A stretch of 64,000 nt of DNA, from NCBI RefSeq assembly GCF_004114535.1, contig NZ_LBJC01000007.1:372001-436000 (forward strand), written 5' to 3'. The translations under genes and the position numbers were made by a program. Of this stretch, positions 53,601 through 60,949 are shown piece by piece. The notes under the pieces were generated by a model. That model was not told the origin of the DNA, did no database searches, and saw nothing but the letters and a program-made list of their open reading frames with translations. This stretch comes from Bradyrhizobium nanningense (GTDB lineage: Bacteria; Pseudomonadota; Alphaproteobacteria; Rhizobiales; Xanthobacteraceae). How positions within the stretch are numbered: the first letter of the stretch is position 1; the number at the start of each line of letters is the position of its first letter.

Positions 53601-54704
53601 ATGGGTCCCTTCCCTCACGATGCCCCACCCGCCACGATTTCGGCAGCCAATCCGGCCGGCACCGATGGCTTCGAGTTCGTCGAGTTCGCCCATCCGGAGC
53701 CGCAGAAGCTCGCCAGGCTCTTCGAGCAGATGGGCTACACGGAGGTCGCCCGACACAAGACCAAGGACATCTCCCTTTGGCGTCAGGGCAAGATCAATTA
53801 CGTCCTGAACCGGGAGCCGAACTCCCATGCAGCGCGCTTCGTCGGAGAACACGGACCTTGCGCGCCGGCGATGGCTTGGCGCGTCGTTGACGCCAAACAC
53901 GCCCTGAAGCGCGTCCTGCAGCTCGGCGGCACCGAGTATACCGGCAACGACAAGTCGCTCGACGTGCCGGCCGTGGTCGGCATCGGCGGATCCCTGCTTT
54001 ACCTGGTCGAGACCTATGGCGCGAAGGGCTCGCCCTATTCCGCCGAATATGACTGGACCGTTGAGGCCGATCCGACCCCGAAAGGCGTGGGGTTCTATTA
54101 TCTCGATCACCTCACGCACAATGTCATGCGCGGCAACATGGACACCTGGTACAAGTTCTACAGCCGGACGTTCAATTTTCGCGAGATCCGCTACTTCGAC
54201 ATTTCGGGCAAGCTGACCGGCCTGACCTCGCGCGCCCTAACGTCCCCCTGCGGCAAGATTCGAATCCCGATCAACGAAAGCGCGGACGACAAGAGCCAGA
54301 TCGAGGAATATCTGCGCCAGTACAAGGGCGAGGGCATCCAGCACATCGCCGTCGGCACCGACGACATCTATGCAGCGACCGATGCCATCGCCGATCGCGG
54401 GCTCGAGTTCATGCCGGGCCCGCCCTCGATCTACTACGACAAATCGTTCGACCGCGTGAAGGGCCACACCGAGCCGCTCGATCGCATGCGCAAGCACGGA
54501 ATCCTCATCGACGGCGAGGGCGTCGTCAACGGCGGGCTGACCCGCATCCTGCTTCAGGTCTTCTCCAAGACCGTGATCGGCCCGATCTTCTTCGAGTTCA
54601 TCCAGAGGAAGGGAGATGACGGCTTTGGCGAGGGCAACTTCAAGGCCCTGTTCGAGAGCATCGAGGCCGATCAGATTGAGCGCGGCGTGCTCAAGGCATC
54701 TTGA
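53601..54704 (+). CDS. hppD: 4-hydroxyphenylpyruvate dioxygenase
   Basis: 367 residues from MGPFPHDAPPATIS with CAGGAG upstream; further in-frame sequence upstream is rejected. Two VOC halves; the C-terminal half supplies the Fe(II) triad: His in YLDHLTHNVMRGNM, His in GEGIQHIAVGTDDIYAATDA and Glu in GPIFFEFIQRKGDDGFGEGN. The enzyme converts 4-hydroxyphenylpyruvate plus O2 to homogentisate and CO2 in tyrosine degradation. The Rieske gene overlaps its stop. Confidence 0.96.
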   Translation: MGPFPHDAPPATISAANPAGTDGFEFVEFAHPEPQKLARLFEQMGYTEVARHKTKDISLWRQGKINYVLNREPNSHAARFVGEHGPCAPAMAWRVVDAKHALKRVLQLGGTEYTGNDKSLDVPAVVGIGGSLLYLVETYGAKGSPYSAEYDWTVEADPTPKGVGFYYLDHLTHNVMRGNMDTWYKFYSRTFNFREIRYFDISGKLTGLTSRALTSPCGKIRIPINESADDKSQIEEYLRQYKGEGIQHIAVGTDDIYAATDAIADRGLEFMPGPPSIYYDKSFDRVKGHTEPLDRMRKHGILIDGEGVVNGGLTRILLQVFSKTVIGPIFFEFIQRKGDDGFGEGNFKALFESIEADQIERGVLKAS

Positions 54705-55096
54705 GGGAGGCAGCAATACCCGGCGCATGGAAGAGCTATCGCGGCGCGCCGGCCGAGGGAACCATCCTGTGTAGCGCCAGTGACATTGGCGAAGGCAGCC
54801 TCAAATCGATCAAAGCCGGCCCGTCGGATTTTCCGATCCTGATCGTGAGGTCAGCGGGCACTCTCGCGGCCTATGTCAATGCATGTCCGCACCAGTACCT
54901 GCCGCTCGATCATCGCGGTGACAACTTGCTGAGCGCGGACGGCATGGTCCTTCGGTGCACCAATCACAGCGCCGGCTTTCGCGTTCAAGATGGCGCCGGC
55001 GTCGAAGGACTGGGCTTGAATTGCGCCCTCGATGCCATTCCGATCGCCGTGGACGACAACGGCCGAATCCGCGTGCACGCCGCATCAGCGGCCTGA
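54701..55096 (+). CDS. Rieske [2Fe-2S] ferredoxin-like protein
   Basis: 131 residues if read from a TTG overlapping the HPPD stop (TTGA); no in-frame ATG is available before the domain. The Rieske motif is complete: CPHQYLPLD and CTNHSAGF, with 2 Cys and 2 His ligands. It is soluble with no signal peptide. It could be the electron carrier for an oxygenase, or protect or reduce the HPPD iron; tight coupling to hppD is seen, the function is inferred. Confidence 0.82.
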   Translation: MREAAIPGAWKSYRGAPAEGTILCSASDIGEGSLKSIKAGPSDFPILIVRSAGTLAAYVNACPHQYLPLDHRGDNLLSADGMVLRCTNHSAGFRVQDGAGVEGLGLNCALDAIPIAVDDNGRIRVHAASAA

Positions 55097-55137
55097 TCAA
55101 TCAAGATCCCATCGCTGGTCCTGGCGGCCGACGAATA

Positions 55138-56004
55138 TCATGCATCTGCAACCGTATTGCGGAGCACGCCAATGCCCTCCGCTTCCACCTCGACGACGTC
55201 GCCGGGCTTCAGCCAGATCGGCGGATCGAAGCGTGCGCCGGCTCCCGTCGGCGTGCCTGTGACGATGACGTCGCCGGGAACCAAGGTCGTGAACGTCGAG
55301 ATGTAGTTGATGATCTTGCGGAAGGAGAAGATCATCCGGCTGGTGCGGTCCTGCTGGCGGACTTCGCCGTTGACGCGCGTCTCCAGTTTGATGTCGGCAA
55401 GCTGGCTCTCGTCGGTATAGGGGATGAGCCAGGGTCCCATCGAACCGGTCGCGTCGAAGTTCTTGCCCTGCGTCACGTTGAACTTGGCGTGCCTGACCCA
55501 ATCGCGGATCGTGCCCTCGTTGCAGAGCGATAGCGCGGCGATGTGGCCCAGCGCCTCGGCTTTCGCAATCCTGCGACCGCCCTTGCCGATCACGATGACG
55601 ATTTCGCCTTCGTAATCAAGCTGCGGACTCTCCGGGGGACGCAGCAGAGCCTGTTCATGGCCGGTGAACGAGCGCGGAAAGCGGATGAAGAGCGAAGGAT
55701 TCGAGGGGGCCGCCTGCCCGTCCTTGTATTCCTCGTTGCGGTCGGGAAAGTTGACGCCGACGCAGATGATCTTTTCCGGTGCCGGCACCGGAATCTCATA
55801 GCGGATGTCTTCGACCGGAAAATCCGGCGCTAGCGCGGCGCTCGCCTCGGCCAGCGACAGCAGCGCGCCGTCCTCGATCACCTGGCGCAAGGTGGGCCAG
55901 CGCTTGCCGTGACGTCCGGACAGATCGACCACGCCACTTTCCAGCAACAAGCCGTAGCCGAGCGAACCGTTGCGGTTGAAACTGATGAACCTCGGACGAG
56001 ACAT
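55138..56004 (-). CDS. Fumarylacetoacetate hydrolase family protein
   Basis: 288 residues from MSRPRFISFNRNGSLGYGLL with GGGAGG upstream. FAH domain features: KIICVGVNFPDRNEE, ESPQLDYEGEIVIVIGKGGR and VTGTPTGAGARFDPPIWLKPGD, with the metal-binding E/E/D set. In context behind HpaD- and HpaE-like genes it may be an HpaG-type decarboxylase/isomerase (OPET decarboxylase or HHDD isomerase), although it has one domain and not the tandem form of enterobacterial HpaG. Confidence 0.9.
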   Translation of the reverse strand: MSRPRFISFNRNGSLGYGLLLESGVVDLSGRHGKRWPTLRQVIEDGALLSLAEASAALAPDFPVEDIRYEIPVPAPEKIICVGVNFPDRNEEYKDGQAAPSNPSLFIRFPRSFTGHEQALLRPPESPQLDYEGEIVIVIGKGGRRIAKAEALGHIAALSLCNEGTIRDWVRHAKFNVTQGKNFDATGSMGPWLIPYTDESQLADIKLETRVNGEVRQQDRTSRMIFSFRKIINYISTFTTLVPGDVIVTGTPTGAGARFDPPIWLKPGDVVEVEAEGIGVLRNTVADA

Positions 56005-56039
56005 GCGTGGCCTCCCTTGTTGACTGTGTCCCGACCCGA

Positions 56040-57020
56040 TCAGGGGGCGATGATCGGCTGGGCCGCCAGTTCGGCGTCGCGCGGCTGGATTCCGGCGAAC
56101 AGGCTGCCATGCTCGAACCAGGATTTCGGCGCGGGTGCCCCCCATAGCGTCTGACGCTGCGGGTCCTTCAGATCCCATTTGATCGGCTCGAGATCGGGAT
56201 CGACCGTCTGGTAATCCGAGCAGTAGATTTCGATCCGATGGCCATCCGGATCAAGGATATAAAGGAAGAAGGCATTCGAGATGCCGTGGCGGCCCGGACC
56301 ACGTTCGATGTTGGAAACCCATCCGGTAGTCGCCATGAGGTCGAGAAGATCGATGATGTTGAGCGGGGTCGGCACCCAGAATGCCGTGTGGTGCAGGCGC
56401 GGGCCGCGGCCATTGGTGAACGCCAAGTCGTGAACGCCACCTTTGCGGTGGGTCCAGGCTGCCCATAAGCGTCCGGTCTCCTCGTCCTCCGTGTACTCCG
56501 TCACGCGGAAGCCGATCTCGTTGTAGAAAGCGACGGATTCGTCGACGTTCGGCGAGAAGCAATTGAAGTGGTCGATACGGAGCGGCTTCACACCCTTGTA
56601 AAGGGCGTACTTCTGATGGATCGGCGGCAACCGGTCCATCTTCGAATAGAACTCGAGCGGAATGCCGTGCCGATCGCGGGTGCGGAACGTGCGCGACTGA
56701 TAGGGACGCTCCACCCATTCGACCGGCAATTCCTTGCTCTTGAAGAATTGGGCCGCTTTGTCGAGGTCCTGTTCGCCGAACACCTTGAAGCCGAGATCGC
56801 GGGCCTCGATCTTGTCGGACTTCTTCAGCACGATGCAATGGTGGCCGCGCTCTTCCATCGCCCGAAGATAGATCGCATCGGGGCTTTCGTCCGTCACCTG
56901 CAGACCGAGCGTGTCGACATAGAACGCGCGGGACTTGCCAAGGTCGCTCACGCCAAATTCGACGTGACTGAGACGCACGATATTGAATGGCGGATAAAGG
57001 TTGGGCGTCGGCAATGCCAT
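56040..57020 (-). CDS. hpaD: 3,4-dihydroxyphenylacetate 2,3-dioxygenase-like (VOC extradiol type)
   Basis: 326 residues from MALPTPNLYPPFNIVRLSHV with AAGGAGGA upstream. The metal triad of type I extradiol enzymes is visible: His in VRLSHVEFGVSDLG, His in PRLHHTAFWVPTP and Glu in GHRIEIYCSDYQTVDPD. The last motif (IYCSDYxTxDPD) and the C-terminal WGAPAPKSWFEHGS are typical of homoprotocatechuate 2,3-dioxygenase. It yields 5-carboxymethyl-2-hydroxymuconate semialdehyde. It is the second gene of a three-gene operon. Confidence 0.9.
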   Translation of the reverse strand: MALPTPNLYPPFNIVRLSHVEFGVSDLGKSRAFYVDTLGLQVTDESPDAIYLRAMEERGHHCIVLKKSDKIEARDLGFKVFGEQDLDKAAQFFKSKELPVEWVERPYQSRTFRTRDRHGIPLEFYSKMDRLPPIHQKYALYKGVKPLRIDHFNCFSPNVDESVAFYNEIGFRVTEYTEDEETGRLWAAWTHRKGGVHDLAFTNGRGPRLHHTAFWVPTPLNIIDLLDLMATTGWVSNIERGPGRHGISNAFFLYILDPDGHRIEIYCSDYQTVDPDLEPIKWDLKDPQRQTLWGAPAPKSWFEHGSLFAGIQPRDAELAAQPIIAP

Positions 57021-57049
57021 GATGTCCTCCTTGGTTTGCTGCGGACCGC

Positions 57050-58567
57050 TTAGCCGCCCAATTTCTGGATCTTGTGCGCGGTGGTGGCGAACGCGACGTT
57101 CTTCGTCTCCATATAGAAATCGAACGACCAATCCCCGCCGTCGCGTCCAATGCCCGAGCTCTTCACGCCGCCAAACGGCGTCGGCAGGTGGCGAACATTC
57201 TCCGAATTGACCCAGATCATTCCGGCTTGCAGCCGGTCGGTGAAGCGGAAGGCACGCGTGACGTCGGCAGTCCAGAGATAGCCGGTGAGGCCATACTGAA
57301 CGTCGTTGGCGAGCGCGAGCGCCTCCGCCTCGTCCTTGAATGGAATCGCCGTCAGGACGGGGCCGAAGATTTCCTCCTGTGCGATGCGCATTTGGTTGTT
57401 GGCGCCGGTAAAGAGCGTCGGGGCGACGTAGCAGCCGCCGCCGGGACCATCGACCTTGCGGCCGCCGGTGGCAATCGTCGCGCCCTCCGATCTGCCGATC
57501 TCGACGTAATCGAGGACCTTCTTCTCGTGCACCGGATGGATCAACGGTCCGATGACGGTCTCGGGATCGAGCGGATGCCCCACTTTTATCCGGCCGGCCT
57601 TCTCGGCGACCGTCGCGGTGAATTTGTCGTAGATGCTCGCCTCGACGAGAAGACGCGAGGAGGAGGTGCAGCGTTCACCGTTGAGAGAGTAGATCATGAA
57701 CAAAGCTGCGTCCGCGGCGCGATCGAGGTCGGCATCCGCGAACACGATCACCGGGTTTTTGCCGCCCAGTTCGAAATGAACGCGCTTCAGCGTATCGGCG
57801 CCCTGCTTCATGATCATCGAGCCGGTGCGGCTTTCTCCGACGAATCCGATCGCCTTGACGAGCGGGTGCTCGGTCAGCGCCTTGCCGGCGTCTTCGCCAA
57901 AACCGTTGACGAGATTCCAGACGCCTTTGGGCAGACCGGCCTCTTCCGCGATCTCGACCAGCAGACGCGCAGTCAGCGGCGAGAATTCGGCCGGCTTGTG
58001 AACGATGGTGCAGCCGGCCGCGAGCGCCGGCGCGATCTTCCACGTCGACAACATGAAGGGCGTATTCCAGGGCGTGATGATGCCCACCGGGCCGATCGGC
58101 ACGCGGGTGGTCATGTTCACCTGGCCATCCGTCCGAAGCGACTTGCCATCGCGCGCCTCGGGGGCGCGGTCGGCAAAGAAGCGAAAATTCTCGGCTCCCC
58201 GCAGCGCCGCCTTGGCCATGAATTTGAGGGACTGCCCGGTATCCATGCATTCGACGAAGGCGATTTCTTCGGCGCGGGCGACGATGGCGTCGGCAACCCG
58301 GTGCAAGAGCGCTTTCCGGGCCTCCCCGGATGTCTCGGCCCATTGCGCAAAGGCCGCGTGCGCGGCCTTTGCGGCCCGATCAATGTCGGCCGCCTTTCCG
58401 TGCGACACCTTGGCGAGCGGCTTCAGATCGACCGGAGAGATCGTTTCGAAGACCGCACCGTCTGCGGCCGGAATGTCTTCGCCGCCGATCCGATTGGGCA
58501 CCCCGTGCTGCGTGAACCGGGCGAGGTAGCGTTCCGCCTTGGCGATGTTTTCCGCAAGCTTGGACAT
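57050..58567 (-). CDS. hpaE: 5-carboxymethyl-2-hydroxymuconate semialdehyde dehydrogenase-like
   Basis: 505 residues from MSKLAENIAKAERYLARF (a GTG 3 bases upstream is possible). Aldehyde dehydrogenase residues: Asn in TPWNTPFMLSTWK, Glu in HFELGGKNPVIVF and Cys in SLNGERCTSSSRLLVEA. C-terminal TPFGGVKSSGIGRDGG is typical. By position before an HpaD-like gene it is assigned as HpaE. It is the first gene of the operon; a perfect 18-bp palindrome lies 45 bases upstream of the start. Confidence 0.9.
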   Translation of the reverse strand: MSKLAENIAKAERYLARFTQHGVPNRIGGEDIPAADGAVFETISPVDLKPLAKVSHGKAADIDRAAKAAHAAFAQWAETSGEARKALLHRVADAIVARAEEIAFVECMDTGQSLKFMAKAALRGAENFRFFADRAPEARDGKSLRTDGQVNMTTRVPIGPVGIITPWNTPFMLSTWKIAPALAAGCTIVHKPAEFSPLTARLLVEIAEEAGLPKGVWNLVNGFGEDAGKALTEHPLVKAIGFVGESRTGSMIMKQGADTLKRVHFELGGKNPVIVFADADLDRAADAALFMIYSLNGERCTSSSRLLVEASIYDKFTATVAEKAGRIKVGHPLDPETVIGPLIHPVHEKKVLDYVEIGRSEGATIATGGRKVDGPGGGCYVAPTLFTGANNQMRIAQEEIFGPVLTAIPFKDEAEALALANDVQYGLTGYLWTADVTRAFRFTDRLQAGMIWVNSENVRHLPTPFGGVKSSGIGRDGGDWSFDFYMETKNVAFATTAHKIQKLGG

Positions 58568-58612
58568 CACGGTTCACTCCCTCGTTCGAGCCGCTTGCGA
58601 GCGGCAGCATTT

Positions 58613-58630
58613 TACTTAACATGTTAAGTA
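58613..58630. promoter_or_regulatory. 18-bp perfect palindrome, likely MarR-type operator
   Basis: TACTTAACATGTTAAGTA is fully self-complementary and lies 45-63 bases upstream of the hpaE-like start. The length and AT-rich arms fit MarR/HpaR operators. The only MarR gene in the window is at 52435; an HpaR elsewhere is equally possible. Confidence 0.7.
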
Positions 58631-58776
58631 TTCCGGCCGCTGTCAAGGGGTTTTGCCTCGAGGCAGGCGCAAGCTGACTGAATAAGCCTCGCGGCCAGGC
58701 GGGAGCCCCCGCCTGCACGACCGAAGCGGCCACAATCGCCGGAGCGGCGCGTGAACGTGATTGTCAGCTTGAATAT

Positions 58777-58825
58777 TGGCTGGGGCGGGAGGGATCGAAC
58801 CTCCGAATGGCGGAATCAAAATCCG
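58777..58825 (-). pseudogene. 3' fragment of tRNA-Gln(UUG), probable attachment site
   Basis: On the minus strand this reads from the anticodon arm (CGGATTTTGATTCCG, anticodon UUG at 58819-58817) through a perfect T arm (GGAGG-TTCGATC-CCTCC) and the acceptor strand CGCCCCA-G to an encoded CCA. The D arm and 5' acceptor strand are absent; AT-rich unrelated sequence starts at about 58826. A 3' half of a tRNA gene is the usual direct-repeat core left by tyrosine-recombinase integration. By orientation the element lies to the right and the intact tRNA-Gln should lie beyond base 64000. Confidence 0.82.
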
Positions 58826-58998
58826 ATGAATACACTAATAAAATCAATGGCACTTCTGAATTTTCCCCTTCCATTCACCCATTGATCGCGTTGAGGAATT
58901 TCCTGCGTTCAGAATGCCTCCGCCCGCGCATTGCGTGCCCCTCAAGCTGCACAAGCGAGATCTGGGGCAGACTGATCGTCTCGCATGGAGCCGCGAAG

Positions 58999-59772
58999 TC
59001 AGTCGCGAAGCATCTTCGTATCGTTGAAGAACAGTATCGTGCAGATCTGGTCGGCCGCGACACGGAAGGTCTCTTCATAGATCTCGAAGTTTTCGGCTCC
59101 CCTCCGGTCGAACCAGGCATCGGCACCGATGCGCCTAGGGCCGCCTTTGTCCTCATGTTTTCCGAACAGGGCGGAAAACGCATAGCTCTCGTGGTCCAAT
59201 TCCTGTTTCGGAAACCAGTGTTCCGGCACGCTCGGCGCCTTTCTGAACCAGGCACGCCCCTGTTGCGAATGGGATACCAGCATGATCGGAAAGAAATCCG
59301 TCTCCGCGATCTTCAACGCCGTGGCGGTCAGGCTTGCATCGAAAGCTTGGGCAGTCTCCCTGACGGCCTCGAGTGTGGGTCGTCGGAAGGCTCTGAGCAT
59401 CGGCTCGAGCAGATACCGCGGCAACAGAAGGTCCGATGCATAATCATCGGCTACCCGCTCCGGATCGGTCGCGGAACGCTTTCGATTACCGATGTCGTCC
59501 GACCGGCAGATGAGGCAGCGTCCTCGATGATGATGCCAATGCCCCAGTTCATGTGCGATCGAAAATCGCTTTCGTCGGGGCGACGCCTTGGCGTCGACAG
59601 TGATGATCGCCCGATCGTCCCGTCCGACGATCCTCGCTTCGCAAGAGTGCAATTCGCGAACCTTGATCCGAGCGCCCAATTCCCAAGCGATGGCCTGCAA
59701 ATCGATCTCTTCGGGGCGATCTATCCCGAAATCCTGTAGAAGCAGCTCCGGCAGAGTGAGGCGACGGCTCAC
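58999..59772 (-). CDS. ImmA/IrrE family metallopeptidase
   Basis: 257 residues from a GTG overlapping the upstream stop (GTGA). The zinc motif is HELGH (residues 74-78, SIAHELGHWHHH), with a downstream acidic ligand candidate in PERVADDYASDLLLP. A 4-Cys/His-rich insert (RGRCLICRS) follows the motif. M78-family peptidases cut repressors or partner proteins after DNA damage or phage signals (ImmA, IrrE, CapP). Here it is the third gene of a leftward operon with a small helical protein and a sigma-like protein, its likely targets. Confidence 0.9.
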   Translation of the reverse strand: MSRRLTLPELLLQDFGIDRPEEIDLQAIAWELGARIKVRELHSCEARIVGRDDRAIITVDAKASPRRKRFSIAHELGHWHHHRGRCLICRSDDIGNRKRSATDPERVADDYASDLLLPRYLLEPMLRAFRRPTLEAVRETAQAFDASLTATALKIAETDFFPIMLVSHSQQGRAWFRKAPSVPEHWFPKQELDHESYAFSALFGKHEDKGGPRRIGADAWFDRRGAENFEIYEETFRVAADQICTILFFNDTKMLRD

Positions 59773-60167
59773 GACTGGTCTCGATCCTCCGCTTCCCACG
59801 CGTCGAGTTCCGCGAGGTCCTCGTCCAGGCTGGCGGCATCCGCCTCCGCGTTCGCCCTTCCGCTCCTAGCGGCTAAAGTCATCTTCTTGTCCAGGACGGG
59901 ATCCGATTTTCGCAAAGATAGCACCCGTTGGCCGTCGGCCCTCATCCCGCTGCGGGCCGTAGCGGCGCCGGCGACATGGAGCGCGACATCGGTCTTCGCA
60001 CGGGCCAAGCGCAGTTTTCCGACCATCCCTTTCGCTCGAAGTAGGTCTTTACGGGATGCAGCGACGTCGTCCTTGCCGACGAGCCCGGCCGCTTCCGAGT
60101 CGCTCAACCCCAGAATTTCCTCGATGATGGCCTCGTCGAGCCGATCGACGCGCTCTTTTTCGCTCAT
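59769..60167 (-). CDS. Small helical protein, possible ImmA/IrrE partner
   Basis: 132 residues, highly charged and mostly helical. The N-terminal segment RLDEAIIEEILGLSDSEAAGL resembles, by memory, the start of small proteins encoded before IrrE-like peptidases in Rhizobiales. The C-terminus is acidic (LDEDLAELDAWEAEDRDQS). No DNA-binding fold is obvious. Position between a sigma-like gene and a peptidase, with a 4-base overlap with the latter, suggests an antitoxin-like or anti-sigma-like substrate. Family not recognised. Confidence 0.7.
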   Translation of the reverse strand: MSEKERVDRLDEAIIEEILGLSDSEAAGLVGKDDVAASRKDLLRAKGMVGKLRLARAKTDVALHVAGAATARSGMRADGQRVLSLRKSDPVLDKKMTLAARSGRANAEADAASLDEDLAELDAWEAEDRDQS

Positions 60168-60177
60168 GGCCGTGTCC

Positions 60178-60783
60178 TCAAAGCGGTACGCCGTCGGGGA
60201 AACTTACCTGCAATTTACGAATCCATCGTTTTCGGGCGGCAGCCAACCCCTTGGTGTCGGTGCCGAGCACGACTTCAAGTTCTTTTCCGCGCTGGCCGTC
60301 GGCCAACGCCTCGACCAAAAGTTCGAGTTCGTAGTCCCCGGACACCAGCTGCCCTGCTCTTTCGACCTCTTTCGTATACATGGTCCGGGCCAAAGCCTGA
60401 TCTTCCGGAGACGGCGTGTTCTGATCTTCCGGCTCTTGGACCTCGCCGGCGCCGTACTCCGGTATGTAGACGAGCTCCAGCCCGGCATTCTCCCGTGCCC
60501 TTTTGCGGGCCCTGGGCGTTTCAGACGCGACGCTGCGGATGGTGCCGGCAAGGAACTCCACTATGCCGACCCCGACCTTACAGGTTCGGCTCGACAAGAC
60601 CCTCAAGAAGGCTTCCTGCCTCAGATCGTCTTCCGACATGTTCGTGCGGGGCGCGAAGTGACGCGCGACCATCGTCAACCGACGGTGGTCGTCGTCACTC
60701 AACCCATCGAGCGCCGCCCGGATCTGTGCCGCCGTGTAGCGGATAGCACCCGGGCCGGATTCTTCGGAATCTTCGGACCGCAT
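60178..60783 (-). CDS. Sigma-70-like regulatory protein
   Basis: 201 residues. The N-terminal part (LSDDDHRRLTMVARHFAPRT, then MSEDDLRQEAFLRVLSSRTC) resembles sigma-70 region 2, where DLRQEAFLRVL is the core-binding helix. The C-terminal LVEALADGQRGKELEVVLGT then KGLAAARKRWIRKL looks like a region 4 HTH. The middle is acidic (EVQEPEDQNTPSPEDQALA). It could be an ECF-like sigma factor for the divergent ubiquitin-like operon or for itself. It is first in the leftward operon, 10 bases before the helical protein gene. Confidence 0.65.
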   Translation of the reverse strand: MRSEDSEESGPGAIRYTAAQIRAALDGLSDDDHRRLTMVARHFAPRTNMSEDDLRQEAFLRVLSSRTCKVGVGIVEFLAGTIRSVASETPRARKRARENAGLELVYIPEYGAGEVQEPEDQNTPSPEDQALARTMYTKEVERAGQLVSGDYELELLVEALADGQRGKELEVVLGTDTKGLAAARKRWIRKLQVSFPDGVPL

Positions 60784-60831
60784 GAGGCCCCCCTGTTGGG
60801 CAACCTACTGGTGAATGCGTCAGCGAAAGCG

Positions 60832-60863
60832 GATTCGGACACAAATATTTTTGCGTCCGAATC
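60832..60863. promoter_or_regulatory. Inverted repeat in the shared divergent promoter region
   Basis: GATTCGGAC (60832-60840) and GTCCGAATC (60855-60863) form a perfect 9-bp inverted repeat around an AT-rich 14-base spacer. It is 49 bases upstream of the sigma-like start and 87 bases upstream of the Ubl start. Position fits an operator controlling both operons. Confidence 0.6.
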
Positions 60864-60949
60864 TACCCCAGCGAGCGCATTGGTGTGTAGATGGCAGCAT
60901 GTCAGCTGTCCACGATAACGCGGGGTTTGGCCCGGAAAGGTTAGCTAAC

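Noticed and set aside
58777..58825. Intact tRNA-Gln gene
   Set aside because: The D arm and 5' acceptor strand are missing, so it cannot fold into a full tRNA.
58875..59010. Possible small minus-strand gene or extension after the ImmA/IrrE stop
   Set aside because: A frame reads about 45 plausible residues (ISLPQISLVQLEGHAMRG region) but has no start codon with a ribosome site; it may be decayed sequence at the island edge.
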